Positions 1-13,037 of a DNA stretch of 64,000 bases are shown here, one piece after another. The translations under genes and the position numbers were made by a program. Positions within the stretch are counted from its first letter, which is position 1; the number at the start of each line of letters is the position of its first letter. The stretch is taken from the NCBI GenBank assembly GCA_015179045.1, contig WHUZ01000026.1, positions 124,001-188,000 of the forward strand, given 5' to 3'. The DNA is from Kalaharituber pfeilii. Lineage: Eukaryota > Ascomycota > Pezizomycetes > Pezizales > Pezizaceae. Below the pieces are notes generated by a model. The model saw only the letters and a list, made by a program, of their open reading frames with translations, was not told the origin of the DNA and ran no database searches.

Positions 1-84
1 ATCCATATTGGTAACTATTAGCCCCCCTTCTTCCCCTTCCTCCCCCTCTATTTCTCCAAGTGGAATCGAACGATCTCCTACCGC

Positions 85-1610
85 CTACACGGAAACAGGA
101 CATGATGGGGCACTTCCGTTGGTGACTCGCTCTATTCCCGATGTGGCCGAACTTGCGGATTTTGGGCTCTTGTATGCGCTGCCATTCGTGCACGTTACTT
201 TACTCATGTCTACCGGTTGCCCAAACTCAGTCCCATATTTCTTTTTGTATTCATACTTTATTACCAGATATTGTTAGCGTGTCAAGCGTACGTTTACCTC
301 AATCCTTCGTGGACTGCTACTTACCAACATACTTATATCAACGTTACTTCCTCCGCAGATCACCACTACCACCCTGTCTTGTTTTTTAAGATTTGGGATA
401 AACCGTTTCACTAGCCCTGCATAACAAACAGCAGTACTTATCCCACACGCAGCCTCCACCATCAACCCTTCCTCCTCCGCAAGCTTGACGCAACCCCTTG
501 CTGCGTCAGCGTCGTCAAGTACGACGCAGCGGATGTCTGTTTGAGGGTGCTTGCAGAGGTTGTAGCACTCTTTTGCAATCCTACTTGCGCCGAGTGAGGT
601 GGCAATCGTGCGAATGGGATGAGGAAAGGGTGCCGGCGTTGGGCTAGGAGTTGCCGTCGCAGTGGTAGTATTTGAGCAAGTGGTAGTAGTGGAGAGCGGA
701 GGGGAGTGGAGGGCATGGTAAAGGGATGCTGCGCCAACGGGTTCTACGGCAAGGATCGGAATTGAGGGAAGGCGGTGGTGGAGGAGGCCAAGGAGGAGGC
801 CAGCAAGGAGGCCACCGCCGCCTACAGAGGCAATGATGGCGGCGGGAGCAGGGCCGGGTGGAAGTTGAGTCAGAACTTCTTCAATTACCGTGGAGTTTCC
901 TGTGTCGAGGAATTGTTGTTAACTTTCATCCTTTTTCCCCTTCGTAAGGTACGGATGCAAATCACGCAACTCACCCTCCCAAATATCCGGATGATCAAAT
1001 GGGGGACAATAGACTCCCTCTATCCCTTCCTGTGCCATCTCCCGTTCCATCAAACCCTTCAAATACTCATCCGCCTCAGCCCAACTTTCACCAACTTGCA
1101 GTACCCGGCCTCCGGCCTTGCGAATTTTGTTCATCATGAGTTGAGTTGTCGTTTCAGGGACCACAACAGTGCAGTCATATCCCAATGAGCGGGCAGCGGT
1201 GACAGCGGCGAGTCCGGCATTACCACCAGAGGATGAATAGAAGCGGATGAGACGAGGAGTTGAAGGCCTGGTGGAAGAGGTTGAGGAGTAGGGGGAGAGA
1301 GCAGAGGCTGTAGAGATAGGGCGACGAGATTGAATGGCTTTGAGACAAAGGTTTCCAACACCACGGGATTTGAAGGAGCCAGAGGGCTGAAAGTTGTCTA
1401 GCTTCATGTAGACTTGACTGTTGGGAAGGGGCAAAGCTTGTTAGTGGGCCTGCATTGACTTTATCTAAGGCCAGGGAAGATGTGGGGGTGAGTATACCAT
1501 CCTGCAGCGGCGGAGAGGCTTTTGCTGTATATCAGCGGAGAGGTGATCCAGGGTAACGTCAACTCCTCCCTACGAACAGGGTAATCCTCATTGTTCTCTA
1601 GAATGACCAT
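85..1610 (-). CDS. L-serine/L-threonine dehydratase (PLP-dependent ammonia-lyase)
   Basis: Predicted to deaminate L-serine (and threonine) to the 2-oxoacid plus ammonia in the cytosol. Four exons: 1610-1498, 1417-975, 899-325, 255-85; introns of 80, 75 and 69 bp; 433 codons plus stop. Visible fold-type II hallmarks: the LPWITSPL N-terminus of this family, the Schiff-base lysine in LDNFQPSGSFKSRG, the phosphate-binding loop SSGGNAGLA, the glycine-rich SVGGGGLLAGLL and the C-terminal VVVVICGGSNV. The protein is longer than yeast Cha1 (about 360 residues) because of Ser/Thr/Pro-rich insertions before SSGGNAGLA and after VEPVGAASLYHAL, and a roughly 55-residue C-terminal extension on the last exon. 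The start was placed at the ATG just before the conserved N-terminus; an in-frame ATG at 1682 would add residues. A threonine deaminase is less likely because no regulatory ACT domain follows. Confidence 0.88.
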
Positions 1611-3659
1611 TTCGTGTGATCCTTTCCTCGTGGACGTCAAAATCAAGCAATGCAAACCTAATAAAGATAAGGTGAAAAACAATATCTAGCTCAACGGAGA
1701 GCGTCTCTATGCCTTGTTTTTACCAGCCGATAAAATTCTTCAAGCCTCAAATGCCAAACTTTCGAATATGCAAGACTTAAAATGCAACCAGGTATCAGAG
1801 GTATACCAGAAAGTTGGGTGAAGATAGAAAGATAAGAAGTGAATGAAATTGTTGCAGGATTGAAGATGGAGAGATAGGAGATAACAATGTCTGTATTGGC
1901 TACCGATCTAATAGTCTCAGGACCTTATCTCTACTGGAACGGAAGTGAGATAGAGTTGAAATGAGATGGCAGAGGAGGACCAGGAGGAGATGACGTTAGA
2001 TGTTTAAAGGAAGATAAGCAGGAAAATCCGGAGTCGTTGATCGAATTAGTAGCATACAGACTCTAAGGTATATATATATCCCATAGAGAATCTGCACCAT
2101 CCGTTGAGAGCAAAGTACCTTAGTTGCTAGAAATAGTTCTCATCCTCCTCCCCAATAAATTTTATTGAATATATAATCCCCTTTAATAGCCACCATCCCG
2201 GAGCTCATCCGTCACCTTCGCTTCTACGCACCTCCCCCTCCCCGAAAGCTTTCTCCTTACTTCTCCTACTGAACAACACTTCGCAAGCTGGTGCAATATG
2301 GGCCGCATGCCCTTCATCACCCTCCTTCCCTACTTTATTCCCCAGATTTCCGAAAGGCGTATCTCGATCCTAGGTTCCGTGCGTGCCATACGCACTTTTT
2401 ACTTAAGAGAAATTCCCTTGCGAGTCACCAACATTATGCTTGACGAGCTACTAGGCATACACGTAGACGGCATGGAGCTCAGCTAGGTACCATTCCTTTG
2501 AGGATCTCAAACCAACTAGGCTAACTAGCCACCTTCTGAACTTCGAGTCATGACCTAGTGTCTTTAACCCGAACGCATTGAGAATGCGAGCGAACACCAT
2601 ATTGACGCAAAGTTCAGCCAGCCGGTATTTGCCTGGGCTCCTGGCGCCATATCTGGTAACTCTGTCGCCCCGTTGCATGAGCAATCCGGGCGTGATGCAG
2701 TAGTGTGCCATGGAAGCTGGCCTATGTCCATCAAAGTAGTCACACTGTCATTCAGTCAAGATAATCCTCAACAATCCATGGGCCTCAATGGACAAACTCA
2801 CATAGCCCGTAATGGCGGTGAAACCAAGCTTATACCATCGCCTTTGAGTGCTTTAAGTAATCTGTAGCAAGCCCATCTTACCATCCCCCCCTGCTAGAAT
2901 CCCCGGATCTACCCCTATACGGGAGGAGCTCTTTAGTGCCAAACAATTGGATATCTTCAAGCTGCTCCTGCTCCTCCATCATGATGGGCTCCCAGCCAGC
3001 ATGTTATATCCCAAAGCGTACTTGTCTAGTTGCACCCAGAGCGCATCTCGGCATCCTAGCATCTTTTTGGTCCTACCAATCGTTCTGCATGCATAAAAGC
3101 CATTCCGGAGCTCTACAACTCCAGAAGCCACCCACATTTCATTCTTGTCCATCCGAACTTATGTTCCGGGCCCCTAGAAAAGTGAGAAATAGCGTATTTG
3201 CGCGCGATTATGTATTACATTACCCAACAATGAGGTTCGTTCTCGGAAGACGAAGCTGATCCTTGTCGATAGCCGGTCTTAACCGCACTTACAAACCTTG
3301 ATGGATCGCTTGGCAACGGTTTTGTCGGGAATTTCAAGGAATGTCGAGCTGTGTGATTCATCGCGCTCGTCCTGTAACTTTGCTCGCGAATGAATACGAT
3401 GTACTGCCTTGTTATTCTGCAAACAATAGAATTCCAGTTTTCGATTTTCCAAGTCGGAAAACCCAATTGCAGATGTGCATGTATACTCAACTCAACTCAA
3501 TATATGCACTTTATGTATGTACTAAGTATATATGCACATATGTGCGTGCTAGCAATGTATATCTCACAGAAGCAACGTTAATGAACAAAAAAGCGAAGTG
3601 CAACCAAAAATACGTTCAAGTAAACAACAGCAGATGAAAAGCAGCAATGAACCCCAACG
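1611..3659. other. Intergenic, no supported gene
   Basis: About 2 kb between the dehydratase start and the VHC1 stop. All ORFs are short (the longest is about 107 codons) and none has a recognisable motif or splice-linked continuation. The left third should hold the dehydratase promoter. The rest (about 2450-3400) is moderately GC-rich, without clear repeats, and may be decayed transposon sequence. Confidence 0.5.
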
Positions 3660-6600
3660 TTATAATGCAGTAGTAACCGTCAACGAATTCGAGTGTACCA
3701 ACAGCGTTGGTGGGAGGCCATCCGTTAGGATCTATTACGCAGTTAGTGGTGCCCACACCAACGATCGTAGAGCATGCTTGATACTTACCTCTAACGCCCC
3801 CAAATACTCCAAACTCTCCTCCTCGCTTTTATGTGTCCCCTCCGCCGGGCTCGGCAACGTCGTAAACACGACTGCCGTGTCATCAGAGTACTGTTTTATC
3901 AGCTCGTTCAGAATCAAGTGCTGCGCCTTGCCCGGTAGATCGTTGAACGAGATTGCTGCAGGAATATTGGCGGGCTGGGAATACTCGCGCTGCGCAGAAG
4001 AGCCTTGCTCATTGTTGATGGAAGCAGAGGCCCTGGCGCGGCTGGGGCCAATGCCGCCGCTGGTGATTGTAGTCGTGATCCTGGAGGGGGTGCTCCTAGG
4101 TGCCTCACTGGAGAACCCAATCGAGGGGCCGCCATCGTCGGTCGAGATTTCGGTGTCTGGGATAGCCCTAGACGAAAACGTAGGTGAGGAGACGCGATGT
4201 ATCAATTCTGGCCTAACCCTCTTGATTGATGGGTTCGCTGGCGGTTGTGTTGGAGGTTGCACCGTTGAGGCAGCCGCAGAGGCACCAGCAGACGATTGCT
4301 CACTCCTACTTTGCGCTCCTGAAATCCTCCGCGGTATATTATCATGGACCAAGTACCCCACCGGTGTATGCCTATATGGATTATGCCTCAATGCATCCGT
4401 CAACGCATTCCCCGTACTTGCTCGCCGTATCTTCTTCACAAGCGTCTGTTCCTCCGGTTCCTGGTAATCTTCTATATCGTTCTCACTGAGTGCCCCGTCA
4501 CTACTGGACTCATCATCGCTTGACTCGGCCTCGGTCTCTGAGAACTCAGAGTCGGAACCGAAGACTTCAGAGCGGAGTTTGTGTGTGCGCATGGTCATGG
4601 AAAGTGGCATTCCCAAACGATTCAGACCGGAAATTGTGTGCCGTTTCTTGGTCTTCATGAATTTATTGAGACTTTTGAAACGGGATTCGATTTCCTTTCT
4701 GAAGCCTTGCTGGAAACTGGTACCGAGCTCCATACCGCTAAAGAGAGTAGAGAGGTCAGTGACATTCTTGGGTGCTGTGGACTTCTTTCTGCGTTGTTGT
4801 AGCTCCTTCCACCATTCTTCTTTACCCAAGACAGCATCAGCTTCGGGGTTTTCTTCTGAAGAGCCATTGACAATGGTTTCATAATTTTTCAGCTCGCCGT
4901 TGGAGAGGTAGGTGACGACGACTTCGGCTTGAATTCGAAGGTTCTCAAGAAGTTTCTTGACCCTTTCGCGTTCCTCTCGCACATCGTCTTTGTATTCAAC
5001 GAAAACGAGGACCCGCACCTTGTACGCTTGCTTCCAGGCGGGCACGGTGTGCAGAATACAACCCTGTGGCATGTAAGTTGGTGCAATTACAATGCCGTTT
5101 CGTAAAAACTCACTAATTGTAGAATCAACGTATATGTGTCAAAGTTTGTCGTTAAAATGTTTCCCTTTGCCCCAGAATCTCCGATTTCTACTGACATTTC
5201 TGTTTTGAGTCAGTATAAACACGAATTTTACAAGATCAGGGATATGACACTCACGGATAGGCCATAAGTCGATATACTTCTTCTCCCCTTTGACTCCCTT
5301 TTCCGGTAGTTCCAAGCCACTAAATCCTTTAGCGATAGCTACATTGATTTGAAGGCTTAACAAAAGGTCCTCTAGAATATTAACATAACTTTGCGGCCCA
5401 ACCGCCTTCTCCGGTCTACAGTTATCCGTAGGAAGCTGTCCCTGTAACGGGATCTTGATACTTCCACCCTTCGACCCAGGTTTTGATCCTGGTTTGGATG
5501 AAGATACACTTATATGTGGAACATCAATCAAAGGCTGCGACATCCGGAGTTCTTCCATATTGTAGAAGCCTAGAACTGCAATATTTGGCCTCATCCCACC
5601 TAGGCCCGCAGACAGTACTATATTGCGAGCTCCCCACTCAACTGTTGGAGCAACTGCAATTTGGACGAACCCTTTAATCTTACTGAAGTCGATATATTTC
5701 ATCCAAGCAGTTTGCTGGCGCTTGAGCTCTGGGAAGGACTCTTGGAAGTCTGGAGTGACGATAATATGTCCCAGGACGTAAAGAGCACCTTTTTTCATTG
5801 CTTTGTGATAATGTTAGTGGAACGTTTAAGGTAACTATTGACAACATCTGAATAATTACCATTGCAGAATTGTATCAGTTTCCAACTATTACGGGGGTCA
5901 TTCACAAAAAGAAGGACCTACATATACATGTTAGAACGGTAGCATAGAAAGCATAAACACAAAAGACTGTACCTGCGGTCTCCAGAATTTGACATGCTCC
6001 GTTTTTAATCTCAACAAGTATTTTCTGACTTGATGGTATATCAAGCTCTGGGAGACATCTCCCCAGCTCTTCGGAGGCGTGGTGTAATGAACAATTAAGA
6101 ACAGAGTAACCAAAATACCAACGCAACTTGTTGCGTATAGGCCGTCAACCTATCTCAATATTAGTACCGGTACAATCCTAAGGAATGTTCTTTCGAAGTC
6201 CCACAAAAAACATGATGACGCCGCTGAGGACAGCGCCGGAAGCTGCAGTCCACCAAGTAAAATATTTAAAACTTGGTCTGAAATTGGGAGCTGACCCTAT
6301 TTTCAGAAGGAAACAAGCTAGGTTTGTTGCAAAGAAGGTCATGAGGTATGTCATGGTGATGAAGCTTGCAATTTGATTAATATCAAAAAGCAATGTTAAT
6401 TGGGATAGCAGGTAAGTGAACAAGATAGCATAAATAGGTTCGTCTCCCGACTTCGTTCCTTGCCCAAACAATGAGAGCCCAGGGAAGACATTATCCCTAA
6501 CCATAAATATTAGAAATGAATGACACAAATGATGATAGCGATTTCTTCTATACCTCGCTAGGGCTTGTAGTGATTTTGCAGAGCCGATGACCCCCATCAA

Positions 6601-8253
6601 AGCAGAGAAAAACGATGTAGCAAATTCCCCCATAAGTATCAATTTCCCAGAGATGTTCGTCTATGTATTGGTCAGCTAGAGATGTTATGTCATAGAGCAC
6701 AGTTCTTCTTACATTTTGGATAATATTCAAGTCCTTGTACATTGAGTCTCTAGTGATTGAGGCTCCCATGGATAGAATCACAAGGGTGTATGTCATGAAG
6801 GTCAACAGCAAGCCTTGCAAAGTTCCCCTGGGGATTGCCTTGCTGGGGTTCCGCAAATCACCTGACATGCTTGCGCCCCTGTAATCGAGATCTGTGAGAA
6901 ATTGTAACTCAAGAACCACAATACTTCAATAACTTACGCAAAAATCCCACTGCAAGCTGGGAATAAAATACCAAAGAGGTCTTGAAAATTCTCTCCTTCT
7001 TTACTTAGGTGTTAACAGGAGATCAGAGTAAAATGTAGAGGTACACTATACCTGGATTCTGACTACCAGCCGCTTCTTTATTGAAGCGAGGCAAGAGATT
7101 CTCCTTAAATGTTTTTACGCTAAGTCCCGTAAACGATATATCAAGTCTCGAGTCATAGAAAGGATCAACAACTACAGCCGAGAATGGAATCGCAAGAGTT
7201 GCCAGCAGCAAGATTATAAGGAGTAGGTTTGAGGCTTTTGCAAAGATGGAAGACCCCAACAAGCAAATAATGGTACAGAGAACCAATACCCCTGTAGCGT
7301 ATAAGTACTTCCACCACTACAGGCTTCAGATAAGCATCTGCTCTAAGGGTACTTCAATAGACGTGTGCTCACATAATCCTCAGGTATCAGTTGCCTAGTA
7401 GTGCCTGACTCCATTCCGAAGTTGTTGAGAACACAATCCACCAAACCAACAGCATTCAACCCTGTTCACCAACAGCATGGATATTCTATTAACCGTTGTC
7501 CCAGTTATTGCCCCAGAAATTTCCCATATAAGAACCTACCTGTATTGAAGACACACCCCAAGTAGAATACCAAGCCAATGGAACCGCCAAATTCCGGTCC
7601 CAGACTCCTCGAAATCAGATAATATGCTCCACCGCCTCGCACTGTTCCGTTGCTTGAAATGGCCGAAATGGAAAGTGTCGTGATCAAGCACACCACATAG
7701 CTATTGTCATTCCATCAGTTGACGAATTGATGACGGAAGTAGACAGGACAAGATAGCTCCGATTTGGGCGTTACCTGGCAATGAGCATACCTAGGATCAC
7801 AGAATTAGCAATTGCACTCCAACAGATGGTAGAATATTTAAATTACCCAATGTTCCAACAATACCACTCTGTCCTAGTATAAAACCAAAACGCAAGAACA
7901 TAAGAATTGAGAGAACATTGAGCGTAGTCGGGACGAAGACCTGTTAGATGCACGGCTCTCAGCCCTCAGTTTCAACTACAACATTTGTGCTTGGCTTCCA
8001 TACGGACCCCACTGAAGGTTCCCAGCTTCTTCGCTTTCGAATGTGATAATTCTTTGTGCTCCTCATCTGCCAGAGTTATGCTTTTTGTCATCCGGGGCAG
8101 GTCGGTCCGTGAACCCATCCATTTTGGCCGCCAACGTGGACGCACAGTTGTTGAGTTCTCCTCTTCGTCATAGGTTCCGCGAGTGCGACGGGAAAGCTCA
8201 GAAGTGAAGTCGCCTGTTGGTCCTAACTGGAAACGCAAAGATTTCGCGGCCAT
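3660..8253 (-). CDS. VHC1: Vacuolar cation-chloride cotransporter (SLC12 family, Vhc1-like)
   Basis: Predicted electroneutral K+(Na+)-Cl- symporter, on the vacuolar membrane in yeast. Sixteen exons: 8253-8008, 7940-7847, 7790-7775, 7700-7540, 7461-7373, 7316-7052, 6998-6938, 6878-6713, 6660-6554, 6496-6205, 6149-5973, 5917-5860, 5800-5255, 5199-5114, 5063-3789, 3731-3660; total 1,236 codons plus stop, all phases consistent. Residues 1-82 are a hydrophilic N-terminus. The membrane domain follows, with [55 protein letters not shown] and [15 protein letters not shown]. From about residue 560 comes the long cytosolic regulatory domain, with an acidic Ser-rich stretch and the terminal [12 protein letters not shown] motif. 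Exon 3 is a 16-nt microexon. Intron 1 has a weak GTCCGT donor. The length fits the fungal family (yeast 1,120). A plasma-membrane KCC role is possible, but fungi usually carry only this paralog. Confidence 0.95.
7775..7790 (-). other. VHC1: 16-nt microexon of the VHC1 gene
   Basis: This exon supplies GMLIA plus split codons, and joins IVGTLG to [11 protein letters not shown], the continuous SLC12 consensus. It is flanked by CCTAG on the 5' side and GTAACG on the 3' side. Without it the first transmembrane segment loses residues and the reading frame. Confidence 0.8.
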
Positions 8254-10372
8254 CCAGAGCTATTGTGATGCTCGGGTGTGAATAGAGTACTAAAGCACTT
8301 AGATATGTTCAGATAGGTAGGGCTATTCTTCAGTGGAGGAGTTGTTTTGCGACTAGCAATGAGGGGTGAACGCTCGAGAGGTTTATGGTCGCGGGGCTGA
8401 CCGTAGCCAATCGACTTTGCCTCCCTCTGCAATAGAGGGGCGTGTTGTTGAAAAGTTGCTACCCCGGCGGTATGTGCTTGAGATAGGAGGGGTCCCCTCA
8501 CGCGAATTCGACGGGGGGTGGGTGGGGGGGGCTTGAATGAGACAGCCAATCCACCAGCAGGCCTTTGCGAGCGAAAAGTACTCTACCGTACAAGCAGCTC
8601 TACGTAGCGGGCATAAGAAATATGTATGAGCTTAAGCTTTTCCTGCAACAGGATTGGCATTTGGGCATTTTACTTTTTACCGCTCGCAACCTCGTATGCA
8701 AAGCAAGTTTATGGTGTGCATAGCTCCAAGTTATACCACGCCCTGTACTCTAACGGCGGGTTGCGGCATCTGCTGGGCCTCAAGCTGATTTGCTCTCACA
8801 AGCTTGCAGGGAGCATGCCGGGGTGGACCGGGGGGCATCGCATTGGGCTTCTCAACGTCGGCCTGCCCGCAGCAACTATGCATAGTAGTAAGCAGCTTGG
8901 TATGGGCTCGCAAGCGTAGGGTGCTCCACACCGGCAAGCTCTCTCTCAGGCCTTGTTCAGTACGGTGAGAGCTCGTTCTTGCTTTCCCATCCCCACATTC
9001 TATGCAAGTAGAACCGATACCCTGCACCTCGCGGCTTTTCTCTCACATCTCTGGGGCACTGCTTGTCTTTTCCATCATGAGACACTTGGTCCGTTACCAT
9101 CGGCGGGGGAGGTCTGACAAAAGCACGATAGGACATTGGAAAAAAGCAAGCATCGCATATCATCCGGTATCATAGTCAGAGAGGTGCGTGGGGGCACGAA
9201 GGGTGCTTTGAATCCGAGTCGGTGTTCAGGGTGCCAGGTACTAGCCATGGGTGTCCCTACGCGATCATCCTTCTTGGCCTCATACAAGCAGAAAAAGCTG
9301 CCGTGGGGTAACTCTCTGCTCTGAAGCTCAGTCTCCATTCTATTAGCCCCTTGGCTCCATCCGCTCTCCCGCTCTCCCGCTCTCCCGAGCTGTTCAAGGG
9401 TGGGATGGGAGCGGGGAATCCTCTGTGTCTTTGCCTATGATACACCATTGCTTGTGCACGGGACGAGGGCTGCAGGGCCGCTGCATGGGGTTAGTCCGGC
9501 ACGGGGTGGGGTCACTTCACACCCCCAGGAGCCAAAGTGCTCGTGGGAAGCCGCGCGCAGCCGCCTCGTTGCACAAACCCAAGACCAAGAGAGCATGACG
9601 CCATCCAATGACTGGCCGTGATGTCCTGTCCTTCTGCGCGGTATGAATCCCGTCCGTAGCTCTCGAACGTGCCTGAATAGATGAATAGACACCCGTCCAC
9701 CTACCTGCCGCCCTCGCCTTCACCTGCACACTTCACGAGGTTTTGCACAAAGCAAACAAGCACAGTACGAAAGTGCAACGTGCTACGACCAAGCGTGGAA
9801 TGGCACTTGGCCGCTGCTTCGCCCGGCCGCTCTGCTTCCAGATCCTGCGCCCGGCCTGGGGGCGGCGAACAGCGTGGCATCTGCTCAGACGGCATTCTGG
9901 CCTGGCCGGCTCGCAGGCATGCGGCCCCGGGCAGCCGCACGGCACCGATGCCAAGCCCCATGTAAGTCAGCCCGTACCACGCTGCTAGCCCGCCCTGCCC
10001 GCCCGCGCTTGCCCCGGCCAGCCCTAGTCCCGAGGCCGGCACAGCTTCCAGCTAAGCTCCAGCCCCCCCCCCCAGCAGTCATGCTCTGCTCCCCCGTGAC
10101 CTAATGAGCCTCGTGCCGTGCTCCCCCAAAGGCCCACGCCGAGCTCTTCGCTGCTTTTTCACGCGCCAGCTCTTCAACAAAGCCCCCCCAGCCCCCCTCA
10201 ATCCAGCAGCTGACCCATATTTTTCACCTTACCATCCAACCCCCCCCCCCCCACCCCTCCGTCTTAGTTCCTCTTATCATTAGACTCACCGCTAAATTGC
10301 CCAGGTAGTCCTCTTGGATATCCCCAGTGGCTGTGACCCAAATTCTCCAGCAGACAGTGCACATATTCTATA
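8254..10372. promoter_or_regulatory. Divergent upstream region of VHC1 and the AVT transporter
   Basis: 2.1 kb without a supported gene. Composition is uneven: a very GC-rich block at about 9800-10050, a G run at 8524-8531 (C on the VHC1 sense strand), and C runs at 10063-10073 and 10240-10252 shortly before the AVT start codon. Three tandem CGCTCTCC-type units lie near 9360-9385. No clear TATA box was seen. Confidence 0.5.
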
Positions 10373-13037
10373 ATGGTCTACACTCATTCCCCCTCCCCGT
10401 CCCGATCTCCGTCGCGGAGACATCGGGGCACTGATGACTCAGGGCCCGAGTATCCGTCGATGAGTCGGTTGGAGGCAACGATACGTCTGGGATCCCCGAT
10501 ACCCTCAGCGGGCGGATCCCCTGTGAGCCCAAGCTTCATGCCGAACGCAACCTTGTTCGCCGGCGGCACCCCCCGCGATTCGGGACTCCCCCGAGGTTTG
10601 GGACTCCTCCTAGGCTAGAAACTCCCGTGGCGGGTGCTACTCCAATCCCCGGTGCAGTATCTCAGATCAATTCTATCGCTCCGAGCGTGTACGGCTCCTT
10701 CGATACTCGACGTGAAAACCCAGAAATCGTCAAGAAACATTTGGTGACGGACGATGCTATAGGAAGCTTAGGCCGGTGGAAAGGGAAAGGTAACGGAGAT
10801 GAGGAGTTTTCTTCATTACAGCTTCAGGGAGGCGATGTGACGAGACCAATCTACCGTTACATTGAGGGAGCCGAATCTTCTCGGGGGTCTCGAAGACGAG
10901 CTCGCTCTCACTCTTTCCATCTTCCACGCCCTGAGCCGGAGGATGCTTCTCTTGATATCAATCGAATAAAGGTTCCAGGAGGATTTCGACGTAACTACAT
11001 ACGAACAAGAGCCGGGATGAATGGAGGAGATGATGGAAGTGCAGTAGAACAAGGATGGATAGCCGATAACTTCATAGAATTCTTGAGCATCTATGGCCAC
11101 TTTGCTGGTGAAGAGTTGGAGGAGGAGGAGGAGGAAGATGATATAGAAGGTTGGTCATCTGATGAGGCGCAAATTGAGGAGGGCAGAGGAAGAAGAGTAT
11201 ATCAGGATCACGGAGACGATGAGCCTCCCCCTGGAGAGGAAAGCCAATTATTACCAGCTAAGAGAGGGAGAAGAAGAACCAAATCCATAAGCATTCAGGG
11301 AACTGCGGGATCTGGGAAGGCTGTGCTGCTCTTGTTAAAGAGTTTTGTTGGTACTGGGTAAGTCGAAACTTGACATTGTCAGATAATATATTTCACGCTC
11401 ACACTCTACTTCTTAGGGTTTTGTTCCTGCCCAAAGCGTAAGGATATTCAACATCAATCGATCTAAGTCAGAATTAATACAGTTTTAGATACCTCAATGG
11501 AGGCATGCTTTTCTCCAACCTGGTGCTTCTTTTCGTCGCCGCGTTATCTTATTATTGTTTTGTACTATTGGTTAGGACCAGACTGAAAGTTGATGGGAGT
11601 TTCGGAGGTAAGGGGTTTCTCTGACCATCATGATCCTAGGAGGCTAACATCATGAATAGACATTGGTGGAGTATTGTATGGACCTAAGATGAGATTCGCC
11701 ATCTTGTTTTCTATCGTAATATCCCAGGTATGCTTGCTTAAATTGAAAACTCAACAGGAATACAAGACTAACTGCTGATAGATCGGTTTCGCAGCCGCAT
11801 ATATTGGTGAGACTACTTGACCATATGCTATTACACAAGTTAACATTGTGCCGTAAAGTTTTCACGTCCGAAAATCTCCAAGCTTTCATTCGTAAGTGAC
11901 CTTGAACCTCAGTTACCACATCTTATGCAAGTCAGCTAACATCGCATACATTCAGGCGCCGTTTCACCCGATAATAAGATCATCAACATTAAATGGCTGA
12001 TCCTCCTTCAATTGGTCATTTTCCTACCAATGTCAATGATCCGTAACATGGCAAAGCTGGGGGGAACTGCTTTGGTTGCAGACTTCTTCATCATGTTGGG
12101 GCTTGGGTACCTATATTACTACAATGTCTACACTATCGGGACGGAGGGCATTGCCGATATTGTGAATTTCAACCCCAAGGATTGGACTTTATTGTAAGTA
12201 TAACCATAATCCATAATATGGGTAAAACTAACAACAGGTAGTATTGGAACCGCCATTTTCACATTTGAAGGCATTGGGCTTATCATTCCTATCCAGGAAA
12301 CCATGAAGCACCCAGAGAAGTTTCCGAAAGTTCTGCTTGGCGTTATGATCGGTATTACAATGATTTTCGTGTCTATGGGAGCATTGAGCTATGCAGCATA
12401 CGGGACAGAGACCAAGACCGTCATCATCCTGAACTTGCCTCAGGATAACAAGATTGTGAACGGGTAAAGAACCATTGCTGACCGTTTCAAAACTAATACT
12501 AATTTCCTTCCAGCATTCAATTTCTCTACTCCCTTGCAATCTTGCTCTCCACCCCACTTCAGTTATTCCCAGCTATCAGAATCATGGAAAACGGGCTTTT
12601 TACCCGGAGTGTAAGTTGACAACTGTGGCACGCTCACGCACTGGTAGATCGTTCAATATGACAACCTCTAACTGGAATTTCTATTAAGGGAAAATACAAC
12701 CCCTATATTAAATGGCAGAAGAACATCTTTAGATTCTGCACGGTGTTTGCCACTGCCTTCATTTCCTGGGGTGGTGCAGATGACCTCGACAAGTTTGTGG
12801 CCCTTATTGGGAGCTTTGCGTGTATTCCGTTAGTGTATATGTATCCGGTGAGTTGATTCCGTAAATTTAAGTTGGAACTGACAATATTCTGACATCTATT
12901 GATAGCCTCTTCTCCACATGAAGGCGTGCGCTACTTCTAAACTGGCAAAGGCTGGTGACATAGGACTGTGTATCTTTGGCTTGATAGTCATGATTTACAC
13001 TACTGTTTTAACCATCAATAGCTGGGCAACGAAGTAG
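10373..13037 (+). CDS. AVT3: Vacuolar amino-acid transporter, Avt3/Avt4 type (SLC36/AAAP)
   Basis: Predicted to export neutral amino acids from the vacuole. Exons: 10373-11357, 11417-11437, 11489-11607, 11660-11727, 11782-11806, 11859-11891, 11956-12193, 12242-12463, 12514-12610, 12689-12847, 12906-13037. A Ser/Pro/Gly-rich cytosolic N-terminus contains the family block VPGGFRRNYIRTRAG and SNFIEFLS-like NFIEFLSIYGHFAGEE. After KAVLLLLKSFVGTG come about 11 membrane segments (VLFLPKAYLNGG, GTAIFTFEGIGLIIP, YPPLLHMKA). The exon sum is one base short of a multiple of three: the ATG frame and the conserved frame disagree across a six-C run at 10569-10574. One missing C would restore about 699 residues. 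Alternatively a poor-donor intron (10450-10595) gives about 650. Exons of 21, 25 and 33 nt are present. Avt3 versus Avt4 cannot be decided here. Confidence 0.87.

Noticed and set aside
3598..4467. 289-codon plus-strand ORF
   Set aside because: Antisense shadow of the long exon 15 of VHC1; the minus frame has the family motifs and splice-linked continuity.
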